DNA of 64,000 nucleotides from Elgaria multicarinata webbii (taxonomy: Eukaryota; Chordata; Lepidosauria; Squamata; Anguidae). The stretch covers positions 8,260,001 through 8,324,000 of the forward strand of contig NC_086179.1 of NCBI RefSeq assembly GCF_023053635.1. The letters run 5' to 3'. Numbering within the stretch: position 1 is the first letter of the stretch; each line of letters starts with the position of its first letter. Below, piece by piece: positions 34,027-43,855 of the stretch. Below the pieces are notes generated by a model. That model ran no database searches. It saw only the letters and a list, made by a program, of their open reading frames with translations, and had not been told where the DNA came from. The translations under genes and the position numbers were made by a program.

Positions 34027-34551
34027 CTGGTAGATCCCAATTTAGAAAAAAGTATGGAGGACGAGCGTGATACTAACATTCCTTCGGCAGGGATAAAACA
34101 GAACCAGGCCACTTTCAGTGATTACGCAGGGACTTTAAACACTGAAAAGGGGCATTTGAACCCGGTCAGCCATCAGCCCGACGAAGACAGCAGGGCGGCG
34201 ACGTCCACCTTGACCAACATCGTGCCGCAGTACAGCAAACTCAACCAAGGCGAGTGGGCGAACTACGAAAGCCGGGTCAAGAAAGAAGCCGAGGCTTGCC
34301 GTGATCTGTATGTCATCGTGGGAGCGGTGCCTGGCAGCGAGTACGTATCGGATCGCAGGGTCAATAAGCCCAGCCACATCTGGTCCGCAACTTGTTGTCT
34401 GCTGGACAGGAACCGCAGAGATTCCTGGGGTGCCATTGCTAAGAACAGTGAGAATAAAGTGAGGGAAACCAGCCTGGGAGACCTCCAGAAAGAGCTCGCT
34501 GAACTGTATGGGAAGGGGAAGGTGGATCTTTTCAACAGCGGTTGCAAATAG
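34027..34551 (+). CDS. ENDOD1-like: ENDOD1-like secreted nuclease, gene 1, coding exon 2
   Basis: This exon follows the acceptor ttttcag (to 34026) in phase 0 and begins LVDPNLEKSMEDE, matching the EPQ|IDDPNSNLEE junction of human ENDOD1 (from memory). Joined to exon 1 it gives 273 residues. The catalytic motifs of the Serratia-type nuclease fold can be placed: His-142 in EKGHLNP, Asn-172 in LNQGEW and Glu-180 in NYE. The spacings of 30 and 8 equal those of Serratia nuclease His-89, Asn-119 and Glu-127. TLTNIVPQ and PSHIWSATCCLL are further family words. Human ENDOD1 seems to lack the catalytic His and has a long membrane-associated tail; this protein stops soon after the fold (LFNSGCK), so it is likely secreted and could be active. 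An AKIP1 retrocopy begins 78 bp after the stop. Confidence 0.92.
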   Translation: MVDPNLEKSMEDERDTNIPSAGIKQNQATFSDYAGTLNTEKGHLNPVSHQPDEDSRAATSTLTNIVPQYSKLNQGEWANYESRVKKEAEACRDLYVIVGAVPGSEYVSDRRVNKPSHIWSATCCLLDRNRRDSWGAIAKNSENKVRETSLGDLQKELAELYGKGKVDLFNSGCK

Positions 34552-34629
34552 ATACCCGGCACACAGAAGCTTATCCCTACGATACACTAAAGACATTTGC
34601 TGCGCAGTAGCACAGAAATTCCCTCTCCT

Positions 34630-35158
34630 TTTTTTTTTTTTAACATTTACACTTCAAGTTTATTGCTTACAGGGGACTGCATAACATAAAAGTGAAAATA
34701 CATCTACATGATTCAGGTTGAGGCAAATTTGAACAAAGTTTCAGACACTTATATACAGATAGGGTAAAGCATAGTCAAATGCTCAAGCCATATAGCCTGA
34801 GAAGACAATGTATTAAAAGACACTTAAGTCATTGAAATCTACTTCATCTGTTACCTCGATGAGGAAAAATTCATAAATCAAAAGTCAAATTTACACTTTG
34901 TCCTGACTGAATCTGTACCAGATGCGTTTGTTTGATTCTGTCTTCATATGAAGTTGCAGAGACTGTGTAAGTGCCCAGAGAAACTTCAATGCTGATATCT
35001 TTTGGTTTAGAGATCTTAACCGGAACTAGTGCAGATGATTCTGCATCGGGACATCCAGGTTCTTCTACTATTGGACCAGCTTTACTTTCCTCATTTTCAA
35101 ATGCTTTTAGCAAGTCTTCAGAGGCTTCCCTGCCGTGATATCTAAAAATATGTGCAAC
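34630..35158 (-). pseudogene. AKIP1: AKIP1 processed retrocopy, 5'-truncated
   Basis: The minus strand reads VAHIFRYHGREASEDLLKAF ... ISKPKDISIEVSLGTYTVSA ... THLVQIQSGQSVNLTFDL and a stop at 34871. This matches the end of A-kinase-interacting protein 1 (human, from memory: HVYRYHRGE; ISKDLYIEVYPGTYSVTV; KKTHVVAVDSGQSVDLVFPV). No introns are present. A ~210-bp 3' UTR with AATAAA (complement at 34659-34664) and a poly(A) tract (poly(T) at about 34629-34641) follows. An 11-bp direct repeat TTCCCTCTCCT (34619-34629, 35159-35169) flanks the copy, the mark of LINE-driven retrotransposition. Only about 95 codons remain and their frame is still open, which suggests a fairly recent copy. It lies in antisense in the likely 3' UTR of nuclease gene 1. 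AKIP1 binds PKA and p65; no function is claimed for this copy. Confidence 0.85.
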
Positions 35159-35582
35159 TTCCCTCTCCTGTGTCTTCTGTTCACAAGTTTTGCAGTTGCT
35201 CCAAAAAAATGGGAGGAGTTCAAGAAAGTATTTCTTACTGCCTACAACTTCAGCATTATAGTAATGTTGCTATCTATAAGCTCTGTCTCTCTTACAAAAA
35301 CAATCCTATGGTTGTTTACCCAGAATTAAGCCCCACAGTGTCCCGTGGGACTTATTCCTAGGGAAGCGCGCATAGGATTGCAGACTTAATTTTGCAAACG
35401 ATATTCTCGAAAGTGTTTGCACATAACGCTGAACCGTGTTTCAGTGCAACGTGCATGAGCTGGAAAGGTCGCTGGCTCCTTCCCTCTCCTGCACGGGCAG
35501 GAGTAGGGATAACGTTTACTCTCCGTTTCTCTGAATCTTGGCTTGCCGTTGTGTGCGAATTGGGGTTTATTTCAAAGACTGG

Positions 35583-35724
35583 GGCTGTAGCTAGACCTAA
35601 GGTTTATCCCAGGATCGTCCAGGGGTCAAACCTGTTCATCTAAGTACCACACAGGGCATCCAGCGCTCAGGCAGGGACGAACCCTGGATGATCCTGGGAT
35701 AAACCTTAGGTCTAGTTACGGCCT
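35583..35724. mobile_element. Palindromic MITE, TAGCTAGAC-ended family
   Basis: Ends GGCTGTAGCTAGACCTAAGG and its inverse ...CCTTAGGTCTAGTTACGGCC, with inner arms tttatcccaggatcgtccag / gatgatcctgggataaacc. Related ends occur at 54295-54735 and 57352-57755. Confidence 0.85.
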
Positions 35725-35939
35725 GGGTTTGCATGATCACGGAAGGGGAAATAGGCCAACAGGGCTTATTTGCCCCTGCTGCACACCAGCATGGTTTACA
35801 TATTTACCCTCACTGACACAGCTTGCCGTGTCATGTGAACTTTCACTTTCTACTCTTCTTCCAAGAACTGGAAGGATGGGGTGGCCCAGTGTTGCAGTGT
35901 ATCCTTCCCTGGCCAGGAAGCAGGAAAGATTTGCAGCTG

Positions 35940-36588
35940 GAACCCCGTTTTGACCACTTCCTCTTTAGAGAGACCGTTTCTCCGCTGTGGCAACCCCGGC
36001 TGTGGAACGAGCTCCCCAGAGAGGTCCGGCTGGCGCCTACACTATATTCCTTCTGTCGCCAGCTGAAGACCATTTTATTTTCTCAGTATTTTAACACCTA
36101 TTAACTTAAATTTATTTATTTATTTTCTTTATTTATTACATTTTTACATTGCCCAATAGCCGAAGCTCTCTGGGCGGTTCACAAAAATTAAAACCATAAT
36201 AAAACAACCAACAGGTTAAAAGCACAAATACAAATACAGTGTAAAAAGCACAACCAGGATAAAACCACGCAGCAAAATTGATATAAGATTAAAATACAGA
36301 GTTAAAACAGTAAAATTTAAATTTAAGTTAAAATTAAGTGTTAAAAATACTGAGTGAATAAAAAGGTTTAAACATTGCTGTTTTAATTCCATATTTTAAC
36401 CTATATCAGTTTTTGCTGTGTGGTTTTATCCTGGTTGTGCTTTTTATATTGTATTTTGTATTTGTGTTTTTAGATTGTTGGTTGTTTTTATGCTCTTCCT
36501 GGTTTTAATTTTTGTGAACCGCCCAGAGAGCTTCGGCTATTGGGGGGTAGAAAAGTGTAATAAATAAATTAAATAAATAAATAAATAA
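35940..36588 (+). mobile_element. L2 LINE 3' end with an inner antisense L2 tail
   Basis: Sense L2 ([20 protein letters not shown]) runs to about 36110. An antisense L2 tail occupies about 36111-36370. The sense L2 UTR and tail resume to 36588. The two tails form a large head-to-head inverted pair. The 93-residue frame at 35823-36104 is L2-derived. Confidence 0.9.
36111..36370 (-). mobile_element. L2 LINE tail, antisense, nested in L2
   Basis: Begins atttatttattttctttattt, then gcccaatagccgaagctctc, and ends at the point where ttt-attcactcagtatt is read in reverse. Confidence 0.85.
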
Positions 36589-36855
36589 AAGGACGGGGCT
36601 CCTGTATCTTTAACAGTTATATTGGAAAGGGAATTTCAGCAGGTGTCCTTTGTATGCATGCAGCACCTGGTGAAATGCCCTCTTTGTCACAACAGTTAAA
36701 GCTGGAGGAGCCCTGCTCTGAGTGACCAGAAACGAAAGAGGGCAGGGCTCCTTCTGCTTTAATCATTGTGATGAAGAGGGAATTTCACCAGGTGCTGCAT
36801 GCATACAAAGGGCACCTGCTGAAATTCCCTTTTCAATGCAACTATATGGTCACCC
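36589..36855. mobile_element. Palindromic TA-type MITE, left end missing
   Basis: Same family as 21074-21394. The left end (gggtgaccatatg) is absent next to the L2 tail; the right end ATGGTCACCC is followed by TA. Confidence 0.85.
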
Positions 36856-36939
36856 TATTCATGTTTCCTCTTGATTTTTGCCTCCTTCCGCTGGGCCTCT
36901 CTTCCAGAGGAAATAGTCAACTGTGAAGTTCCATAGTTT

Positions 36940-37068
36940 CTAAGGGCACAACCCTATGCATGTTTAGATGGACATCCCAGCATTCCCCAGTCAGCCATGT
37001 TGGCTAGGGAGTGCTGAGCGCTGCAGGGTTTTTCTTCTGTCTAAACATGCATAGGATTGTACCCTAAG
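36940..37068. repeat. Palindromic repeat with CCTATGCATGTTTAGA ends
   Basis: Left arm aagggcacaaccctatgcat and right arm atgcataggattgtacccta, with a less symmetric middle. Confidence 0.8.
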
Positions 37069-37069
37069 T

Positions 37070-37173
37070 ATCCCTAGTTTGGTTGTGCAGTTCTGTTTCG
37101 AGAGGCATCAAGAGGTAAATACACAACAAACTAGAAATTGGTATGGATGCATTGTGAGCTCTGGATACTCCCT

Positions 37174-37206
<33 letters not shown>

Positions 37207-37805
37207 GTCTTCGTCCTGTGATTCAAGGCCAGCTTCATGTAAGCTCTCTTCTTCACTCAACCCCTTCGTTGCTTTCTTTCGAAACCTTTCTTTTCCAACT
37301 CCACAACTGTTAGGCAGGGACCCCAATTTGCCTAATCGCCTCCTCATTCACTGCCCACTCTGACAAATCCATCCTACTTCAAGCTTTTGAAGGATCTAAT
37401 GGATTTGAATACTCTTGCATATGAATTACCATTGCTCTATCCAGTTATGTTCTCCGAAGTAATGAGTGTACATTTTAAATTCTTGCTTGTGCCTAATAAA
37501 CTCCCCGTTGTTTGAAGAAGCTTATCGGTGTGGATTATTTGGGTTGTTGCCCCTCTTTACAATGTTAAAAAGATCCTTTGATGAATGTTTCGTGTGTATT
37601 TGGAAGATTGGGTTCAGCCTTGCCAGAGATGCGCTACGGCTACCGTTAAGAAGATCCTTTAATGAATGTGCGTCTTGAGACCACTTACAAGTTTGTGGAC
37701 ATATCTAGAGGAGCACATTTCAGAATCCGGGATATAGAGACAAGGGGAGGGGAGAAGAAGAAAGAAAGTGTGTGTGTGTCATGCGTGGATGGATGGATGA
37801 AAGTG
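37070..37805. other. No supported gene; (ACT)n at 37169-37203
   Basis: Only the trinucleotide run and short low-value frames are visible. Confidence 0.4.
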
Positions 37806-38385
37806 TGTGGCTGTTTCTACACCTGACTTTTTTCCAGGGATCATCCCGGTGCATATAAATGACACACAGGGGATGCCGGGAGCAGGCAGGGACGATCCCT
37901 CCATTTTCCTGGGATAATCCTCGAATTATCCCTACAGTGCTAAGCTGTCAGCATTGTTGCTGCTGCTACCGGGCAGCAAGATCCTTTGCATACCAGGAAG
38001 TGGGTTTAAGGGGGGAAATGTAAAAAAATAAATAAAAAATCAACGGATGACCCAATCCGACTCAAATTTGGTATGCTTAAAGCTCTCCTTAATATCTATT
38101 ACTGTGCCAATTTTGATGTCTTTATCTTTAAAGCTTACGCAAATGTTAGCATTTGTTTAATTTTTCTTCAAATCCTGCTCCTGCGCCCCAGTGGCCACTC
38201 GGATGATATGTCCGAAAACTAGTATCAAAATATGGCAAGTCTTTTGCTTTTATAGCACCATTAAGGCAGGACGCACGGGAGTACTTCACAATCAAAGCAG
38301 ATTATAAACTGGAAAACTTCGGAGTCCTTTGCATGCAATTCGCAGTGATTGCACAGTATAACGCTGGTGTGATAAAGCTCAATAG
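37806..38385. mobile_element. Non-autonomous DNA element, partner at 62155-62740
   Basis: Starts ggctgtttctacacctgac with ccagggatcatcccgg. It continues with a long A/T-rich section (caaatttggtatgcttaaag, tccttaatatctattactgt) that recurs at 62280-62740 in the same order. It ends near gctggtgtgataaagctc. The left end resembles the ends of the family at 54295 and 57352 in using gatcatccc / gggat words. No transposase frame. Confidence 0.75.
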
Positions 38386-38514
38386 GAAGGGCCTAAGTGT
38401 ATCTGTGTGTGTGAGAGAGGGGGGAATATGGTTTATGTTTGTATGTAATTGGTATGTGTTGTGTATGCTTTGGCTGACATCCTTCATCTTCTCCTTGATT
38501 GGGTGATCAGTAGT

Positions 38515-39010
38515 AGATGCCGCCTATCATGTTTCTCTTATTCCTTGCCCCATTTATTTTAATCCAGATGTTCTCGATGGGGTTACAAGGCTCATCCTCC
38601 TGGATTTCTGTGCAGGGATAAGTCTTTTTAACATACAGTGCGACTCTGCCTCCCTTTCTATTCCTTCTGTTCTTTTTGAACAAGTCATACCTTTCAATTG
38701 CTGTATTCCAGCTATGGGAGTCCTGGCACCAAGTTTCAGTTACACCTATCAGGTCACATTTGCCTTCATATATTAAGAGGTCAAGTTTGTTCCGTTTTCC
38801 ATACTCTGGGCATTAGTATAGAGACACCAAAGACCATGTGCTTTATAGTCTGGCTTCTTTCCTACATTATTGTGAAGACTATTTTGGGGCTTTGTTAGAC
38901 CTGTTCTCTCTGTTATGGTGCAAAAGCCTCCATCCATTGTTGCCTCCAAGTTTACATCTCCCCCCCGCCCCCCACTGAATCTTTCACAACGCAGGCACCA
39001 CATTCGTAGC
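38515..39010 (-). mobile_element. CR1 LINE endonuclease-domain fragment, antisense
   Basis: The minus strand encodes CLYTNAQSMENGTNL, then in another frame LLIYEGKCDLIGVTETWCQD, IERYDLFKKNRRNRKGGRVA and LYVKK. These are the start and first motifs of a CR1 apurinic endonuclease (ETW motif). It is the only part of CR1 ORF2 in the window that is not a 3' tail. Confidence 0.85.
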
Positions 39011-39281
39011 CATTCACCCACAGTATTTCACTTTCTATTCACCTGCCAAGAACTGGAAGGATGCATGAGAAATTACCTAGAGGAACTCATGATGATGGGT
39101 CTCATTTCTTTAGTCTTGCGGTGGGTGGGCCTTTGGGAGAACTGTCAGCTTCCAACCAATTGGCAGAAGCTTGGTGCAAAAGGGTAAGGCATGAATTTAT
39201 ACATTTATTTAGGTGTTTGTTTGATTTTTTTAATGTCTACACCGTACTTATTTGACTGGCAAATTCTATAGACAGGGCAAT

Positions 39282-39776
39282 CAGGGCCGGTGCTACCATA
39301 GAGGCCACTCAGGCAGCCGCCTAGAGCGCCAAGGTAAGGGGGGCGCCGAATACCGCACCCGGAAGCCGCTCTCCCACAGTGGCTCTGAGAGGGCGGCTTC
39401 CAGGCACGCCATTCCGAAGCTGCCCGCCCGCCCCAGCGTCCTGGCTTCACGTTGGCTGGGCACTGACCCAGCTGAAGCGAAGCCATGCCCGCCCGCCCAC
39501 TCCAGCGTCCTGGCTTTGCTTCGGCTGGGTGGGCGCCCAGACAAAGCAAAGCCAGAATGCTGGGGTGGGGGTGCGGGCGGCTTTGGAACGGCGCTCCCGG
39601 AAGTCGCTCTCCCAGAGCGGCTTCCAGCTGGGAGCACCATTCCGAAGCTACCCCCCACCCCAGCGTCCTGGCTTCGTTTCGGCTGGGTGGGCGAGATGGT
39701 GCCCTGCACCTAGGTAGGCTGGGGGGTGAAAGCAGCTCACCTGCCTAGGGCGCAAAATAGTCTGGCACCGGCCCTG
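39282..39776. mobile_element. 495-bp hAT element with GC-rich core
   Basis: Ends CAGGGCCGGTGCTACCATAG and inverse ...GTCTGGCACCGGCCCTG. Exact 8-bp duplication AGGGCAAT (39274-39281, 39777-39784). The core repeats gcgtcctggcttcgcttcgg-type words on both strands and is shared with the element at 6307-6722. The overlapping 87-153-residue frames on both strands are products of this core. Confidence 0.93.
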
Positions 39777-39869
39777 AGGGCAATCCGATTTCTAAGTTGG
39801 AGCACTCCGACCTCAGCAGGGCAGAATATCCTTCGCCTTTTCACCTATTTCTCACTCATTTCTTACAGC

Positions 39870-39938
39870 AACTTTGTTGTTTATTCGTTCAGTCGTTTCC
39901 GACTCTTCATGACTTCATGGACCAGCCCACGCCATGGC
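39870..39938 (-). mobile_element. BovB LINE 3' tip, antisense
   Basis: tgttgtttattcgttcagtc and gactcttcatgacttcatgg are the antisense BovB end. Confidence 0.88.
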
Positions 39939-40144
39939 GGGTATGGCAGAGGGCTAGAAGAGTTTTCGATTCTGTATAGCCAAAGACTCCCTTGATTCAT
40001 CCATTTTTTACCTCTCCCAATGTCAAAGCACTTGACATCAAGGACGTAAGAGCTACAGATCTTTCCATGGGGGAGATCTGACCTATGCTACAGCCCCTTA
40101 GATGCTGTCGCAGGGACCACAGAATTGCAGGTTCAGTCTCACTT

Positions 40145-40507
40145 CGTAGTATATTTATTTCTATTTTAAAGGTTTATATACTGCTCTTTGGTGGAGCCTC
40201 TGTTGGGAACCTTCAAGGACTATTCACAAAAACAAGGGAAAATATATAAATAAAATATAGTCAAGAACATATTAAAAGAGAGGGGGAAATAGGATAAATA
40301 CCCTAGGAGTATAAATATGTCTTTGCCTGGTGCTGAAAGATAGCAATGTTAATACCAAGTGAGTCTCCACAAATGGGCTATTACCACTGAGAAGACTCCC
40401 CCCACCCTCTCCCTTTCTGGTTTCCACCTGCCTTACCTTAGATGATGAGGACATCTGGAGGAGAACCTCTAAAGAAGATCTCAATACATGGGCAGGTTGG
40501 TATAGCA
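40145..40507 (-). mobile_element. Old L2-type LINE tail, antisense
   Basis: Words parallel to the antisense tails at 4983 (tatatactgctctttgg, ttgcctggtgctgaaagata, ccactgagaagact) with strong divergence. Confidence 0.65.
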
Positions 40508-41276
40508 AGATGGGATGATGCTAAACCGCATACAACTGCTAAAAGCTGCTAATAGCTTAGCTACAGTTATCCATGCTCTGATAACCTCTCGTTTGGATTA
40601 CTGCAATGCGTTATACGTGGGGCTGCCTTTGAAAACGGTCCGGAAACTTCAACTGGTGCAAAACAGGGCAGCAAGGTTATTAACAGGGACTGGCCGCCGA
40701 GATCACATTACGCCAGTCCTTTTACAACTTCATTGGCTGCCAGTCCAGGTCCGGGCCCAATTCAAAGTGCTGGTATTAACATTTAAAGCCCTAAACGGTT
40801 TGGGGCCAGGTTATCTGAAGGAACGCCTCCTCCCATATGTACCTACCCGGACCTTAAGATCATCTACAGGGGGCCTTCTCCGTGAGCCCCTGCCAAAGGA
40901 AGTGAGGCAGGTGGCTACTAGGAGGAGGGCTTTCTCCGCTGTGGCACCCCGGTTGTGGAACGAGCTCCCCAGAGAGGTCCGCCTGGCGCCTACACTGTAC
41001 TGCTTTCGTCGCCAGCTGAAGACCTTTTTATTCACTCAGTATTTTAACACTTAATTTTAACTTAAATTTAAATTTTACTGTTTTAACTCTGTATTTTAAT
41101 CTTATATCAACTTTGCTGTGTGGTTTTATCCTGGTTGCGCTTTTTATACTGTATTTCGTAATTGTGTTTTAAACTGTTGGGTGTTTTACTGTGGTTTTAA
41201 TTTTTGTGAACCGCCCAGCGAGCTTCGGCTATTGGGCGGTATAAAAATGTAATAAATAAATAAATAAATAAATAAA
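40508..41276 (+). mobile_element. L2 LINE 3' portion with an open reverse-transcriptase end
   Basis: An uninterrupted 179-residue frame (40515-41054) covers [60 protein letters not shown] and [20 protein letters not shown]. The L2 3' UTR and the tail cttcggctattgggcggtat plus (AATA)n follow. The open frame points to a young copy. It lacks the upstream catalytic part, so it is 5'-truncated. Confidence 0.93.
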
Positions 41277-41871
41277 AGATCTAAACAATTGCCAGGAAAA
41301 AGGGGTAAATGGGGCTGATGGGATGTGTAGGACAAAACGTCCGGTGTGCCGCAAGTTGCCTGGTCCTGTGCCGGAAGGAAAGCTTCCATGGTTGCAAGTA
41401 GGAGCTTTCCTTCCATTACAGAAAGCAGATGAAAGGTCCCCCAATATAGATTGCCATCCCCAGTTCCCATTGAGCCCACAGTGAAGAGTTTCAAATTTCC
41501 AAATGTACTTTATGCCTTAGCTACTTTCATGTTGAAAGTTCCTTTTGAAAACTGTCCTGTAGTCCTGGACCTTTAGTTCAGGGCTTCCTCGTGTTTAGTT
41601 AAAGGATGGAAACATTTCAGCATGTGCAGATGGCTTCACCATCAGTCAACTTCCTGCCCATCCACCCTCTGTTTCGTTTATGATCCAGCCTGACGTAGAG
41701 TTGTCATGTTTGTGGGTTTTCTGTTGACAGCTGGTTGGGCACCAGGCCAACAGAAAGCTGGACTAGATTGACCCTAGTCTTGATCCAACATGGCTCTGCT
41801 TATGTTCTTAAGAGTTCTAGAGAACTCAAAGTTTTGCTCATTATTTTGTGAAATTTAATAGGGATATTGAC

Positions 41872-41984
41872 TTGACCTTGGGGGAGCTAGGGGTGGCAAC
41901 GGCCGACGGAAAGCTCTGGCGTGGGCTGGTCCATGAAGTCACGAAGAGTCGGAAGCGACTGAATGAATAAACGACAACATTGGC
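41872..41984 (+). mobile_element. BovB LINE 3' tip, sense
   Basis: The segment cttgaccttgggggagctag through gactgaatgaataaacgaca is inserted between gggatattg and attggcctgcc, which are joined in block A. The word attg is repeated at both edges. It lies 48 bp upstream of the acceptor of gene 2 exon 1. Confidence 0.93.
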
Positions 41985-42046
41985 CTGCCAAGAATTTTGG
42001 AATAATCTGTACTTTTATCTTTCTTTCAGCAATGTTTTTCCACTTA

Positions 42047-42343
42047 ATGAACGCCTTCACCATGTCACTGCCGTTCCTGCTCTCTGGGTCTGTGTGTTTT
42101 CTTGTGCTTGCAAAGGGCGAGGTGGTGCCAGATTTTAAAAATTGCCTTGAGTTCTTCTTGGATAAGACGCCCCCTGACGCCTCTCTCGCACCACCCAACG
42201 CAGCCAGGATCTGCCAGTTCTACAAGAACGCCTACCGCTTCGCCACCATGTACGACAGAGAGAAGCGCATTCCGATGTACTCGGCTTATAAGTGCAAACC
42301 TGGAAAGGGTCCGAGATATCAAGGCTGGATGATAGAACCTCAG
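42047..42343 (+). CDS. ENDOD1-like: ENDOD1-like secreted nuclease, gene 2, coding exon 1
   Basis: Identical to exon 1 of gene 1 except for four bases clustered near its end: CKPGKGPRYQGW here, CKSGNGQRYQGW there. Three of the four changes alter the protein. It encodes the signal sequence and N-terminal part of the nuclease and ends in phase 0 at CAG/GTAAGA. A third possible start exists here and not in gene 1: ATG at 42032 (MFFHLMNAFTM), because the base that makes ACG in gene 1 makes ATG here. ATG at 42047 or 42062 stays the safer choice. The polypyrimidine acceptor to 42029 is shared with gene 1, so an upstream untranslated exon is likely. Confidence 0.88.
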
Positions 42344-42580
42344 GTAAGAGGACTAACCTGCCTAGTCCAAGAGCATCTGGCCAAGTTGACTTCTGTTTTT
42401 CTGCCTTATGCTGTGGTTGACATGAGTCCATGTAGCCCTGGGTGGCAGTGGTCCTCCAAGGTGTTGGGAAAGCAGCTTTCCTAGCACCCTGCTTCTGCAA
42501 TTCAGGTGTTCATGCTCTGCCTTTCTTCTTCTTCAGTTCAGCCTCAAATTTGGCTTAATGTTCTCCATTTTGCTTTTTTA

Positions 42581-42672
42581 GGGTGACCATATGAAAAGGA
42601 GGACAGGGCTCCTGTATCTTTAACAGTTGTATTGAAAAGGGAATTTCCGCAGGTGTCATTTGTATATATGCA
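42581..42672. mobile_element. TA-type palindromic MITE, left half only
   Basis: Starts TA|GGGTGACCATATGAAAAGGA; cut after gtgtcatttgtatatatgc, where L2 sequence begins. Confidence 0.88.
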
Positions 42673-42945
42673 CAGCTTGTGCGAAACACAGCAGGCAGAT
42701 TGATAACTGGAACAAGGAGGTTCGAACATATAACACCAATTCTGGCCCGCTTGCATTGGCTGCCTATATGTTTCCGAGCCCAATTCAAGGTGCTGGTTTT
42801 AACCTATAAAGCCCTACATGGCTTGGGACTGCAATACCTGAAGGAACGCCTCTCCTGACATGAACTTACCTGTACACTGTGCTCAACATCTAAGGTCCTC
42901 CTCCGAGTGCTTACTCCAAGGGAAGCTCGGAACACCTAATTTCTT
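42673..42945 (+). mobile_element. L2-type LINE fragment, sense
   Basis: Words such as cgcttgcattggctgcctat, cccaattcaaggtgctggtt and aacctataaagccctacatgg match the L2 reverse-transcriptase end of the subfamily seen at 4983. It lies in the intron of gene 2. Confidence 0.85.
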
Positions 42946-42984
42946 CGAACAAATTCAGATCTCCAGGGCCTGATGAACTCCATC

Positions 42985-43400
42985 CTACAGTAATAACCCC
43001 CTCTAGCTTGTCTGCATCCTTCTTGACGTGTGGAGCCCAGAACTGAACACAGTACTCAAGATGAGGCCTAACCAGTGCTGAATAAAGGGGAACCAATACC
43101 TCATGAGATTTGGAAGCTATACTTCTATTAATGCTTCCCAAAATAGCATTTACTTTTTTGGCAGCCACATCACATTCTTGGCTCATGATCGACTGGAGCG
43201 CTGGGCTGAAAACAACAGAATGAAATTTAATAGGGATAAATGCCAAGTTCTACACCTAGGAAAAAGAAACCAAATGCACAGTTACAAGATGGGGGATACT
43301 TGGCTCAGCAATACTACAAGTGAGAAAGATCTTGGAATTGTTGTAGATCGCAAGCAGAATAGGAGCCAGCGAGGTAATCTGGCTGCAAAAAAAGCAAATT
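42985..43400. mobile_element. Two CR1 fragments in head-to-head inverted order
   Basis: 42985-43190 is antisense CR1 ([20 protein letters not shown] on the minus strand). 43191-43400 is sense CR1 from the part just upstream ([20 protein letters not shown] and HLGKRNQMHSYKMGDTWLSN). The junction at about 43190 joins neighbouring parts of ORF2 in opposite directions, as expected for a 5' inversion during insertion. Confidence 0.9.
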
Positions 43401-43706
43401 CTCATAAACCATGCCTACGTCCAAACAGGGTAGCACTGCTCAGCTCAGATGATGCTATAATCTGAGTGACTCCTTCAACAACAACCCCCCTCCCCATTTC
43501 CTAAACACTCTATCCATTTCCCGGAGAAGTCTAAGAACTTCAAGGCCGAGACAGGGAGTGAGTGAACTACTCCTGTTAGAACTCTGACACAGATAAGTTT
43601 GCACAGCTTCTGACATTCCAACCTAGTTCTAATTAAATCTACCTACAACTTGCAAGGCCTTGCTGAACCCTATACCTGACACAATTCCAGTGTGACCTGG
43701 CTACTA

Positions 43707-43855
43707 GGGTGACCATATGGAAAAAAAGAGGACAGGGCTCCTGTTTCTTTAACAGTTGTATAGAAAAGGGCATTTCAGCAGGTGTCATTGGTATGCATGC
43801 TGCAGCACCTGGTGAAATACCCTCTTCATCACAACAGTTAAAGCTGCAGGTGCCC
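43707..43855. mobile_element. TA-type palindromic MITE, left half
   Basis: TA|GGGTGACCATATGG on the left, through cacaacagttaaagctgcagg; the right half is missing. From 43856 to the exon at 44298 I see only intron sequence. Confidence 0.85.

Larger units (their letters stand above)
41300..42582 (+). repeat. Duplicated block B (partner at 28833-30250)
   Basis: Repeats block A in order and strand. It lacks the 195-bp stretch found in A and contains a BovB insertion (41872-41984) that A lacks. It ends where a TA-type MITE begins at 42581. Block A ends next to a BovB copy, so the original right boundary is hidden. Confidence 0.95.

Noticed and set aside
35159-35280. Extension of the AKIP1 retrocopy further 5' (open frame ...KYFLELLPFFWSN...)
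   Set aside because: The 11-bp target duplication places the border at 35158, and the further frame does not align convincingly with AKIP1.
39252-39713. Overlapping frames of 87-153 residues on both strands
   Set aside because: All lie inside a GC-rich palindromic hAT element with 8-bp target duplications.
40515-41054. 179-residue open frame as a host gene
   Set aside because: It is the end of an L2 LINE reverse transcriptase followed by the L2 3' tail.
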